NCBI RefSeq assembly: GCF_039535095.1
Contig: NZ_BAAAWN010000001.1
Location: 2,294,001-2,358,000, forward strand
Source of the DNA: Arthrobacter ramosus
GTDB lineage: Bacteria > Actinomycetota > Actinomycetes > Actinomycetales > Micrococcaceae
Reading direction: 5' to 3'
Length of the DNA stretch: 64,000 bases
The notes under the pieces were generated by a model that did not search any database, was not told the origin of the DNA, and saw nothing but the letters and a program-made list of their open reading frames with translations. Positions within the stretch are counted from its first letter, which is position 1. The number at the start of each line of letters is the position of its first letter. Made by a program: the position numbers and the translations under genes. This document shows positions 46,727 to 55,165 of the stretch, one piece after another.

Positions 46727-47832
46727 GTCTCCGTCATGACCTGCGTGTGATCCGGGCAGTAGCGGCGACGGACATCCGCCTCACCCTTCGGGAGCCGTTG
46801 TTCGCGATCATCGGCGTCCTCATCCCGATCAACTTTTTGCTTCTCTTCTTGCTCTTTGCGATCAGCGGTGGACAGGCACCGATCGCCGTGGTGATGAATG
46901 ACCACGGACCGTTGGCGGAACGCTTCGTTCAGGCCATGGACGGAGCGCATTCGTTCATCATCCACACCGCAACCTCGGCCGAAGCGGAAAGTGAGATCCG
47001 GGCAGGAAGCATCGTCGCCGTCGTGACGGTACCACAGGATTTCGATGCCGCGCTGGGCGCCGGAGCGCGGGTGGACGTGCCGGTCGAGGTCAACAACCTC
47101 AACGTCGACTTCACCAACGACATCCGCCGGGCGGTGCCCCTCTCGATAACTTCCTTCTACGCCGACGCGTTCCCTGACCAAGTGGTGGTGAGTGCGCTCG
47201 AGTCCGATGTGCAGGCCCAGGACACCGGCTACATTCCCTACCTAGCCGTCAGCATCGTCGTGGCCGGCCTGATGCTCGCCGCAATCCTGCAAGGCAGTGT
47301 CAACACCGCACGGGACTACGAGCTGGGGACCGTCAAAGAGCTGGTACTGGCGCCGGTTGGCCGGCTGGCGATCGGGCTCGGAAAGATGCTTGGCTCGGCC
47401 GCGCTCACCGTGGCGTCGGCACTGCTGGTGCTGGGCGTCGTCATCCTGGTGATCGGCGTGCACCCGCTCCATCCCCTGGAAGTGCTCGGGTTCGGATTGC
47501 TGATGATCGCCGCCTTCCTTGCCCTCGGCGTGCTCGCCGGAACGCTGGTTCGACGGCGGCAGCAAGCAATCCCGCTCTCCATCGCCTGCATCCTCCCGCT
47601 CTTCTTTTTGAGCGGGCCTTTCGGGCCGGCGAACTGGTTGGGCGCCGTTCCCGGTGCCATCGCCGCCGTATCGCCGCTCACCTATGCGATCGCAGCTTTC
47701 CAGCATGCCTTCCACGGCTACCAGACAGCCACCCAGGACCTCGCCGTCGACACGATCGTGCTGGCTGTGTTCACGTTGGTAACGGTCGTGCTCACCGCAT
47801 TGGTGTTCCGACGCCGGGGAGTCGCGCACTAA
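46723..47832 (+). CDS. ABC-2 type permease (first of a pair)
   Basis: The 369-residue membrane protein has one amino-terminal helix (FAIIGVLIPINFLLLFLLFA), an external domain of about 160 residues with VEVNNLNVDFTNDIRRAVPL, and five or six carboxy-terminal helices. This is the layout of YhgE/DrrB-like large permeases. It overlaps both its neighbours. The close paralogue downstream suggests a heterodimeric channel. Confidence 0.9.
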   Translation: MSLRHDLRVIRAVAATDIRLTLREPLFAIIGVLIPINFLLLFLLFAISGGQAPIAVVMNDHGPLAERFVQAMDGAHSFIIHTATSAEAESEIRAGSIVAVVTVPQDFDAALGAGARVDVPVEVNNLNVDFTNDIRRAVPLSITSFYADAFPDQVVVSALESDVQAQDTGYIPYLAVSIVVAGLMLAAILQGSVNTARDYELGTVKELVLAPVGRLAIGLGKMLGSAALTVASALLVLGVVILVIGVHPLHPLEVLGFGLLMIAAFLALGVLAGTLVRRRQQAIPLSIACILPLFFLSGPFGPANWLGAVPGAIAAVSPLTYAIAAFQHAFHGYQTATQDLAVDTIVLAVFTLVTVVLTALVFRRRGVAH

Positions 47833-48932
47833 TGGGAGCGGTCCGGGCAGCGCTCGCGATTGCGGCGAAAGACATCGTGACCTGGGCGCGCACACCGGCG
47901 GCCATCGCGGTCAGCCTCCTGCCGCCGATCGCCTTCTTGCTGATCATCTTCATCGTCGCCGGGGCAACCGGCCGCAACCCCGTGGCGGTGGTGGTCGAGG
48001 ACAACGGGCCGCAGGCCCAGCGCCTCGTGTCCATCCTGGAAGAGTCCGACGCGTTCCGCGTCCAGCCTGCAACCCCGGACGAGGCCACGCACCTGCTGGA
48101 CACGCTCCAGGTCGCGGCCGCCATCACCATCCCCGCATCCTTCGACGACGACTACCGGATGCATCGGCCGGACCCTGTGCAGATCCGGATCAACAACCTC
48201 AACCTCGACTTCACCAACGACCTGCGCCGATCGCTGCCAGCGGCGATTACCCGCTTCTACGCCGGCCAGCCGGACAATCCGATCATGGTCGGCGTCGCCG
48301 AGTCGGATCTGAGACCCCACGACGTCGGCCTGGTGCAGTTTGAGCTGGTCCCCATCCTCGTGCTGCTTCTAACGCTCATGGGCGTCGTCAACGGCGGTCT
48401 GGCCACCGCCCGGGAGTTCGAGGACCTGACAATCAAGGCGTTACTTCTCTCTCCAATCAGCCGCGGGACCCTGATTGCAGGCAAGATCCTGGCGTGCTGG
48501 GTGACCACGATGCTGGTGGCGGCGGTGGTGCTGATCCTCTCGGCGATCTCCGGCTTCCTGCGACCAGCCGGGTGGTACTGGCTTCCGGCACTGGCAGTCA
48601 CCGCGCTCATCGCCTTGGCCGCGGCCGGCCTTGGGACAGCGCTGGGAGGCGCCTTGCGCCGATTCTCAGCAGTGTCGGCGTCGGGCATCAACGTGGCGAT
48701 CTACCTGTTCTTCCTGAGCGGAGGAATCGGCGTCGCGGCTTTCCTGCCCGGATGGATCCAGGCCGTAGCGCACTTTACGCCGACCTTCTACGGCGTGGAC
48801 GCGCTCGAGGCCGCAATCTTCTACCAGTCGACCGATAACCTGGGCCGGGACCTCGCGGTCCTGCTGGCTACGGCCGCAGGCGGGCTCGTTTTAGGGACGG
48901 TGTCTCTTCGGCGCCGGCTGGTCGCCTACTAG
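47832..48932 (+). CDS. ABC-2 type permease (second of a pair)
   Basis: The 366-residue protein has the same plan as the preceding permease and shares IRINNLNLDFTNDLRRSLP with it, pointing to gene duplication. The start ATG shares one base with the previous stop (TAATG). Together with the ATPase at 45788 it should form a complete exporter. After the stop, 48936-48963 holds four imperfect CCGCCGT units that have no obvious role. Confidence 0.9.
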   Translation: MGAVRAALAIAAKDIVTWARTPAAIAVSLLPPIAFLLIIFIVAGATGRNPVAVVVEDNGPQAQRLVSILEESDAFRVQPATPDEATHLLDTLQVAAAITIPASFDDDYRMHRPDPVQIRINNLNLDFTNDLRRSLPAAITRFYAGQPDNPIMVGVAESDLRPHDVGLVQFELVPILVLLLTLMGVVNGGLATAREFEDLTIKALLLSPISRGTLIAGKILACWVTTMLVAAVVLILSAISGFLRPAGWYWLPALAVTALIALAAAGLGTALGGALRRFSAVSASGINVAIYLFFLSGGIGVAAFLPGWIQAVAHFTPTFYGVDALEAAIFYQSTDNLGRDLAVLLATAAGGLVLGTVSLRRRLVAY

Positions 48933-48992
48933 CTTCCGCCGTCCGCCGTCCGCCCTCCGCCCGTTCCCGTGACCTTTGACACGAAGCTAAGG

Positions 48993-49894
48993 ATGGAAAA
49001 GAAGATGCAATTCTTTATACGGCCGACCCCGGTAGAAGCGGTACCCGGCTAGCTGCGGCCCTCGGCATGCCCCGAGACCGTTTGGTCTTCAAACGCGATG
49101 ACCTGATGGGCCTTGCGGGCGGTGGCAACAAGGTGCGTAAGCTCGAAATCATGATGGCGGACGCTGTAAAGCACCATACGCGCGTCCTCGTCACCACTGG
49201 CGCTCAGCAAAGCAATCACGCGCGGCTCACGGCTGCCGCAGGAGCTCGCCTTGGAATGCACGTGATACTCGTACTTGCGGGAGAACGCCCGGAAAAACTC
49301 ACTGGCAACCTCCTGCTCGATCAAATCCTGGGAGCTGAGCTTGTATTCGCAGGGACCTCGGACACTGAAACCATCGCCGCAGAATTAGCGAGCGAAGGCG
49401 ACGCGTTTCGGATACCCTTCGGCGGAACGAACGCCCTCAGCGCGGAGGCGTATCGGCAAGCGGGAATGGAGCTACTCGAGCAGGTACCTGATCTGGGGAG
49501 CGTTACCGTCGCAGTAGGCTCCGGCGGAACGATGGCCGGCCTGGTCGCAGCCATCGGAGCGGAGCGCGTACTCGGTGTTGACTCCGGAGCGCTCAAAGAT
49601 GCGCGAGGTGCCGTCGCACGCCTCATCGACGAGATGGGCTTTGCCAGCGGTGCGCTTCGCATTGATGAAGAGCAGGTCGGCGCCGGATACGAATACCTCA
49701 CGGAGGCGGCACGAGAAGCGATACATCTGACCGCTCGGATGGAAGGCATTATCCTCGATCCGACATATACCGGGCGCGCTATGGCCGGCTTAATCAGCGC
49801 AGCACGCCACGATCGTCTACCGGAAGGCACCGCAGTGTTTCTCCATACAGGCGGGCTGCCAGGTCTTTTCGGCAACGACCAAATCCAGTCCTAG
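48993..49894 (+). pseudogene. PLP-dependent D-cysteine desulfhydrase/ACC deaminase-type gene with a one-base frameshift
   Basis: From 49067 a 275-residue frame gives a clear fold-type II PLP enzyme: KRDDLMGLAGGGNKVRKLE holds the PLP lysine, TTGAQQSNHARLTAAAGARL follows, and GSGGTMAGL binds phosphate. The expected amino terminus is found upstream in another frame: the ATG at 48993 gives PTPVEAVPG and then a TAG at 49048, while relatives read PTPxExxPRLxxALG. Restoring one C in the ACCCGG at about 49043-49048 joins the two frames without a break. No start codon lies upstream in the main frame after the TGA at 48977. The gene is therefore disrupted, or the base call is wrong. The alternative start at 49067 would lack about 25 residues. 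Confidence 0.75.
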
Positions 49895-49908
49895 GGGTGC
49901 GAAGCCCA

Positions 49909-50835
49909 TCACCCTTGCTTTCCACCGGTTAGGGGCCAGTGGGTTTCGGTCGGCGGTATTCGCCACCCAGCCGCCGAGGCACCGTCGATCAACGTTCGGA
50001 TCGCGCTCGTGACCATAGGCCGCATGTCATCCGCGCGGTGCAGCAGATCCCAAGCCCACAGCGGTACCGGGGACGTGACAGGCCGACGGGTCAACGTGGG
50101 TGGCATCGGCGCGGCATGACGCTTGGGCGACTGGAGCACTGGCCGCCTCAAACGGGCTACGTGCTCGAAGAACGCGGGTCCGGTAATGCCACCGTCGTCG
50201 ATGTGTGTGACGGACGCCCCACTGGCCTGCGCGAAGGCCAACGCATAGCGGTTCCACGAGTCCCAGGACGCTTCGTCGACATCGACGAGGACCGTGAGTC
50301 CGGCTGCTGGCACACTGTCGTGACGAGCCGCGTGGTGCGTGCCTGGCATGACCGCTTGCAGTCGCTCGTACTTTAAAAGCTCGGCGGCCAGGCCCTGCCG
50401 CACAACGTCTGCCTCCTCAATCCACGCGATGGCGAGATCGAGGCTGCCTTCGGCCACCCGCGCTGCCTGGGTGTGGGATGGCAGGACCCACTCGTCGATC
50501 CGGATCCGAAGGTTGGGCATAGTCGCGATCCCTGGGGGAAGCCAACTGACATAGCCCAGCCGCAGCGGCAGCTGTCGGTCGCCGTTGCGAGCCCGATCGA
50601 ACGCTCGTGCGGCAGCGGCCAAGACCTCCCGGGCATCAGCCAGGAACTCGTTGCCGGCGGGGGTCAACTCGACGTGCCTGCGATCACGGATGAGGAGCCG
50701 AGTCCCGAGCTCGCGCTCGAGGTTGATGATCTGTTGGGAGAGCGACGGCCCCGCAATGTGAAGCCGCTCTGCGGCTCGACCGAAATGCAGCTCCTCGGCG
50801 ACAGCGACGAAGTAGGTGAGCTGCCGGAGTTCCAC
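49909..50835 (-). CDS. LysR-family transcriptional regulator
   Basis: The 308-residue protein begins ELRQLTYFVAVAEELHFGRA, followed by the helix-turn-helix segment LHIAGPSLSQQIINLERELG, and has a substrate-binding-like effector domain. The GTG at 50835 fits the family start; the same frame stays open to 51663 but the extra part has no family resemblance. It is divergent from the muconolactone-isomerase-like gene with 145 bases between, a classic arrangement for control of an aromatic pathway gene. Effector unknown. Confidence 0.85.
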   Translation of the reverse strand: MELRQLTYFVAVAEELHFGRAAERLHIAGPSLSQQIINLERELGTRLLIRDRRHVELTPAGNEFLADAREVLAAAARAFDRARNGDRQLPLRLGYVSWLPPGIATMPNLRIRIDEWVLPSHTQAARVAEGSLDLAIAWIEEADVVRQGLAAELLKYERLQAVMPGTHHAARHDSVPAAGLTVLVDVDEASWDSWNRYALAFAQASGASVTHIDDGGITGPAFFEHVARLRRPVLQSPKRHAAPMPPTLTRRPVTSPVPLWAWDLLHRADDMRPMVTSAIRTLIDGASAAGWRIPPTETHWPLTGGKQG

Positions 50836-50980
50836 GGGTCGATTGTACGCCGGGATGACCGGTGAGAGGCGGGGCCTACCAGTGTTCGGATACAAGTCGT
50901 GGACCGCAGACCGGCGCTCGGGTTGACTCAATGAAAGGGCACAACAGGCCGCATCTAACAACAAGAAAGAAATCAGTGCC

Positions 50981-51280
50981 ATGGAATTCCTCACCACCCT
51001 CACCACGAACGTCCCGCATGGAACGCCGGAATCGACGGTCGACGCTACAAAGGATCGCGAGGCTATCCGCGCTGCCGAACTGGCGCAGATGGGCCACCTC
51101 CTGCGATTGTGGAGGCCGCCCACGGAGCCGGGCGAGTGGCGCACTCTCGGCCTCTGGAGCGCCGACACGGAGGCCGATCTCAAGGAGATCCTGGCCTCGC
51201 TCCCGTTGCATGTGTGGATGACTGTGGAGATCACGCCGCTGAATCCACACCCGAACGATCCCGTGGCGGCGAAGGCCTGA
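50981..51280 (+). CDS. Muconolactone delta-isomerase-like protein
   Basis: The 99-residue protein (MEFLTTLTTNVPHGT, LLRLWRPPTEPGEWRTLGLW, LKEILASLPLHVWMTVEITP) matches the small muconolactone isomerase family of the ortho-cleavage pathway, about 95 residues long. No catechol dioxygenase or cycloisomerase is close by, so it may act on another lactone. Divergent LysR gene upstream. The ribosome site is weak. Confidence 0.78.
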   Translation: MEFLTTLTTNVPHGTPESTVDATKDREAIRAAELAQMGHLLRLWRPPTEPGEWRTLGLWSADTEADLKEILASLPLHVWMTVEITPLNPHPNDPVAAKA

Positions 51281-51338
51281 CCAGCATCGCAGGTATGGAC
51301 GATAGAAGCGCGTACTCCACGGGTCCCTGCCTCCGCGA

Positions 51339-51605
51339 CTAGACCCTGCTTCGACGTCCTCTGACTGCGCCGAAGATCAGAAGCACGATGATGGCTCCCA
51401 GGATGGACAGCAGCCAGGTCCTCAGATCGAAGAAGTCTCCCAGCCCACCACCGAAGGCGAGGGAACCGATCCAACCACCAAGAAACGCCCCGACAACTCC
51501 CAGAAGAAGGGTAAGCAGCAAGCCGCCGCCTTGCCTTCCAGGAAGAATGGCCTTTGCGATGGCGCCCGCGATCAGGCCGAGCAGAAGAAAAGCGAGAAAT
51601 CCCAT
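51339..51605 (-). CDS. GlsB/YeaQ/YmgE stress-associated membrane protein
   Basis: The 88-residue protein has three membrane helices and the family pattern LGLIAGAIAKAILPGRQGGG, GVVGAFLGGWIG and ending in a basic RGRRSRV. It is often called transglycosylase-associated, but that activity is unproven. AAAGGAGA is correctly placed for the ATG at 51605. It is a single gene with 108 gene-free bases to the debranching enzyme stop. Confidence 0.88.
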   Translation of the reverse strand: MGFLAFLLLGLIAGAIAKAILPGRQGGGLLLTLLLGVVGAFLGGWIGSLAFGGGLGDFFDLRTWLLSILGAIIVLLIFGAVRGRRSRV

Positions 51606-51713
51606 GGTGCATCTCCTTTGCAACGAAGACCAGCGCCAGTCCGGCGCTTCGCCTCTGAGTCAATCAGCATGCTTACTGACAGGCAAGGCCCCGATCAAGA
51701 AATAGCCGACCCT

Positions 51714-53981
51714 TCACGGAGTGTTCCGCTTGCTTGGCCGCCGCCCGGCCGCCGGCTTCTTCGTCTTCTTCGGCTCGGGAACGGTAGGTGATGTGAGCGC
51801 CGCGGTTTCGGCGGTAGCCGTATGCGTCAGCGCTGCGAGCGACGCGGCCACCGAGTGGTCGGGCACCTCCTCGGGAGCGCTGTGCGCACGAAGCACTACG
51901 AGTGACTTCGCCACGAGGGACACCATGCCGTCTGCTTCGACGGGCGCGGTGTCGGCTCCGCCGCCGGCGGTGTCGATGATGATGTCCCAGGCAGGTGCGT
52001 ATTCGTCCGAGGGCAGCCTGAACTTGACTTCGTCGTCGTGGGCGTTGAAGTAGAGCAGGAAGTTGACGTCCGTGATGCGCCGGCCTTGGTTGTCCTTTCC
52101 TTGGATGCCGTCGCCGTTGAGGAAAACGCCTACCGAGCGGCCGAAGCCGCTGTCCCAGTCCGACGGCGTCATGGTGGTTCCGTCGACGTCAAGCCATTCA
52201 ATGTCCGGAAGCCTCTCGCCTTCGCCTCGTAGTACCGGGCGTCCGTCGAAGAAGCGGCTGCGCCGGAAGGTGGGATGCTTGGCGCGCAAGGCACTGACCG
52301 CGGCCGTGAACTCGACCAGCGGCTGGTCCACGCTGTCCCAGTTGATCCACGTCAGCTCGGAGTCCTGGCAATAGCCGTTGTTGTTGCCCCGCTGTGTCCG
52401 TCCGAGCTCGTCACCGTGCAGCAGCATCGGGACACCTTGGGACAGGAGCATGGAGGCGATGAAGTTCCGCTGCTGGCGGGCACGAAGGCCCAGGACCTTC
52501 GGATCCTCCGTGGGTCCCTCGACACCGCAGTTCCAGGAACGGTTGTGGGATTCGCCGTCGTTGTTGCCCTCGCCGTTCGCCTCGTTGTGCTTCTCGTTGT
52601 AGGACACCAGGTCGGCCAGGGTGAAGCCGTCGTGGGCCGTGACGAAGTTGATGGAGGCCACCGGGCGGCGGCCGGAATGCTCGTAAAGGTCCGCCGATCC
52701 GGTCAACCGGGAGGCGAACTCGCCCAGGGTGGACGGTTCGCCGCGCCAGAAATCGCGGACCGTGTCCCGGTACTGGCCGTTCCATTCCGTCCACTGCGGC
52801 GGGAAGTTGCCCACCTGGTAGCCGCCCGGGCCGACGTCCCACGGCTCGGCGATCAGCTTGACCTGGGAGACCACCGGATCCTGCTGGATGAGTTCGAAGA
52901 AGGTGGACAGCTTGTCGACGTCGTAGAACTCACGGGCCAGGGTCGACGCGAGGTCGAATCGGAAACCGTCCACGTGCATTTCGGTGACCCAGTAGCGCAG
53001 GGAATCCATCAGCAACTGCAACGAGTGCGGGCTGCGCACGTTCAGCGAGTTGCCGGTGCCCGTGTAGTCCATGTAGTGCTTCTCGTCACCATCCATCAGG
53101 CGGTAATAGGCGGCGTTGTCGATGCCCTTGAAGGACAGTGTCGGGCCAAGGTGGTTGCCTTCGGCGGTGTGGTTGTACACGACGTCGAGAATGACCTCGA
53201 TGCCGGCTCGGTGGAGGGAACGGACCATGGCCTTGAAGTCCTGGACCTGCTGGCCGGCGTCCCCCGCGGAGCTGTAGCTGTTGTGCGGGGCGAAGAACCC
53301 GATCGTGTTGTAGCCCCAGTAGTTGTTCAGCCCCTTGTCCTGCAGGATGCCATCGTTCGTGAACTGGTGCACCGGCATGAGTTCGATGGCCGTGATGCCG
53401 AGCTTCTGCAAGTGGGAAATCACGGCCGGGTGGGCCACGCCGGCATACGTGCCGCGCTGCTCCTCCGGAACCTCAGGGTGGAGCCGGGTCAGGCCCTTGA
53501 CGTGCGCCTCGTAGATCACGGACCGGTGGTACGGGATCCGCGGGAGGTGGTCGCCGTCCCAGTCGAAGAACGGGTTGATGACCACGCCCATCATCATGTG
53601 GGGCGCGGAGTCCTTGTCATTGCGGGAGTCCGGATCTCCCATGTCGTAAGAAAACAGAGCGGGATCCCAGTCGATCTGGCCGTGCACTGCCTTCGCGTAA
53701 GGGTCCAGGAGGAGCTTGTTGGGATTGAAACGGTTGCCGGACGCAGGCTCGTAGGGGCCGTGCACGCGGTAGCCATACTTTTGGCCCGGCTGGACCTGCG
53801 GCAGGTAACAGTGCCAAACATAACCATCGACTTCCACGACATCGACTTTGGTTTCGGAGCCGTCCTCCTGAAACAGGCAAAGCTCGACTTTTTCAGCCCT
53901 CTCGCTGAACAAGGCGAAGTTGGTTCCGGTTCCGTCGAAGGTGGCGCCAAGGGGATACGCCGATCCGGGCCAAATTTCCAT
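51714..53981 (-). CDS. glgX: Glycogen debranching enzyme GlgX
   Basis: The 755-residue GH13 enzyme removes branches from glycogen by cutting alpha-1,6 bonds. It has an amino-terminal CBM48-like domain (GSAYPLGATFDGTGTNFALF), then the barrel with VVYNHTAEG, the nucleophile in VDGFRFDLAS, the acid/base glutamate in LIAEPWDVG and the third acid in FVTAHDGFTL. About 60 residues beyond the usual end form an Ala/Thr/Pro tail with a basic end. AGAGGAG precedes the ATG at 53981. No trehalose synthesis genes (treY, treZ) adjoin. Confidence 0.95.
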   Translation of the reverse strand: MEIWPGSAYPLGATFDGTGTNFALFSERAEKVELCLFQEDGSETKVDVVEVDGYVWHCYLPQVQPGQKYGYRVHGPYEPASGNRFNPNKLLLDPYAKAVHGQIDWDPALFSYDMGDPDSRNDKDSAPHMMMGVVINPFFDWDGDHLPRIPYHRSVIYEAHVKGLTRLHPEVPEEQRGTYAGVAHPAVISHLQKLGITAIELMPVHQFTNDGILQDKGLNNYWGYNTIGFFAPHNSYSSAGDAGQQVQDFKAMVRSLHRAGIEVILDVVYNHTAEGNHLGPTLSFKGIDNAAYYRLMDGDEKHYMDYTGTGNSLNVRSPHSLQLLMDSLRYWVTEMHVDGFRFDLASTLAREFYDVDKLSTFFELIQQDPVVSQVKLIAEPWDVGPGGYQVGNFPPQWTEWNGQYRDTVRDFWRGEPSTLGEFASRLTGSADLYEHSGRRPVASINFVTAHDGFTLADLVSYNEKHNEANGEGNNDGESHNRSWNCGVEGPTEDPKVLGLRARQQRNFIASMLLSQGVPMLLHGDELGRTQRGNNNGYCQDSELTWINWDSVDQPLVEFTAAVSALRAKHPTFRRSRFFDGRPVLRGEGERLPDIEWLDVDGTTMTPSDWDSGFGRSVGVFLNGDGIQGKDNQGRRITDVNFLLYFNAHDDEVKFRLPSDEYAPAWDIIIDTAGGGADTAPVEADGMVSLVAKSLVVLRAHSAPEEVPDHSVAASLAALTHTATAETAALTSPTVPEPKKTKKPAAGRRPSKRNTP

Positions 53982-54081
53982 TCGTGCTCCTCTTATGTTG
54001 TCCATCCCGGCAAGTACTAAGCTTGCTGACTATATCCCGGATCGCTCCACCATGAGATTCATTTCACCGGGCGGGCTTTGT

Positions 54082-54981
54082 TTATCCCAAGGTGGAGAGG
54101 GCCGCCGGGGCGCACTCGATCCTGACCGGCATGTTCGCGTCAACGGATTTCACTTCGCCGTCGATCTGGTAGCTCAGGGGCTTGAGGGTGGTGAACGAGT
54201 AGCTGCTCGCGCTGGGCTGATCTCCCAGGCCCTTGGTGGCTGCCCGCAGCGCCGTCAAGAGGACCCGCCACTTTGGCATGTGGGCAAAGACGATCACTTC
54301 GAATTTTCCGTCAGCGAGCTTGTGGTCCGCGTCGCTGAGCGTGGCGTACTTCGCCATCTCCGGAATGTTGGCGAGCACGAGGCTGTCCAGGCTGCGGCGC
54401 GCGCCGTCGGCCTGGCGTATTTCGAAGGGCTCAAACTTCGAGAAGGTCCGCATCACGGAGACCATTTCCTTCAGTGCTCCCTTGCCGCCCTTTTCCAAGT
54501 CCATCGCCACCACCGGCGTCAGCCCGAAGCCGACATAGGAGTGCGCGTACTCCCCGGGCGAGTCCGATCCTTTGCCCGTGTGGACGCGCAGTAAGTCGAT
54601 GCTCCGCACCCTGCCCGCGGCGATCGCTTCCCCCAGCGGCTGGGTCCCTGTGCTCCGCCGGTGATCATTGGCATTGCCCGCCCCCAGCACCGCGCACACG
54701 GCCCTGGGATTGCCGCCTTGCATCACACCGTTGACGACCTCGTTGTAGCCGCCGTCACCACTGACGGAAACCACCAACACGTCCCCGCGACCGCGTACAG
54801 CATCGCGTGCCAGCTCGACAGCATGTCCGGCGTGGCTGGTCGGCTGGAGCCTGATGTCCGCAGGGTAGCTGAGGAGATCCTCCAACTCGCCGTGGAGACC
54901 CTCGGCCAGTCTGCGTGCGTCCCCGGTGCTGTTGGGATTGAAAATGATGACGATCGATTCAAAGGTCCGTGCAGAAGTCAT
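54082..54981 (-). CDS. Diacylglycerol kinase-family lipid kinase
   Basis: The 299-residue protein opens with IVIIFNPNSTGDARRLA and has the nucleotide-binding SVSGDGGYNEVVNGVM, the characteristic of the DAGK catalytic family, here GDGGYNE rather than the usual GDGTxNE. It should phosphorylate a lipid such as diacylglycerol at the membrane. It lies 100 bases before the glgX start on the same strand. Its promoter region contains a palindrome at 55014. Confidence 0.85.
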   Translation of the reverse strand: MTSARTFESIVIIFNPNSTGDARRLAEGLHGELEDLLSYPADIRLQPTSHAGHAVELARDAVRGRGDVLVVSVSGDGGYNEVVNGVMQGGNPRAVCAVLGAGNANDHRRSTGTQPLGEAIAAGRVRSIDLLRVHTGKGSDSPGEYAHSYVGFGLTPVVAMDLEKGGKGALKEMVSVMRTFSKFEPFEIRQADGARRSLDSLVLANIPEMAKYATLSDADHKLADGKFEVIVFAHMPKWRVLLTALRAATKGLGDQPSASSYSFTTLKPLSYQIDGEVKSVDANMPVRIECAPAALSTLG

Positions 54982-55165
54982 TGCCGCTCCGATATTTGCT
55001 CGTGATGACTTCAGTAAGTGTACTTACAATCTTCGGCCGCACCCTAAGGGATTGGGACCCAGGCTACTTAGCTGAACGGAACAACCAGCAAGGCCCGGTA
55101 GACTTTCGTGCCACCTCTACCCCTTCCAGGGGTAACCGCGCGGGACGAGAAGCGAAGGCAGACCG
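54982..55165. promoter_or_regulatory. Divergent region with operator-like palindrome
   Basis: GTAAGTGTACTTAC at 55014-55027 has 6-bp arms (GTAAGT/ACTTAC) and a two-base centre. It lies 33 bases upstream of the lipid kinase start, where a -35/-10 region would be on the minus strand, and 139 bases before the transglycosylase start. Confidence 0.45.

Noticed and set aside
48936..48963. Four imperfect CCGCCGT tandem units
   Set aside because: Too short and imperfect to call a functional repeat; listed only in the neighbouring gene entry.
50836..51663. Extension of the LysR frame to a 584-residue protein
   Set aside because: The added part overlaps the muconolactone-isomerase-like gene, has no domain and is not needed; LysR proteins start at the GTG used.
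52275..54020. 581-codon plus-strand open frame opposite glgX
   Set aside because: Mirror of the debranching enzyme reading frame; no ribosome site or recognised domain.
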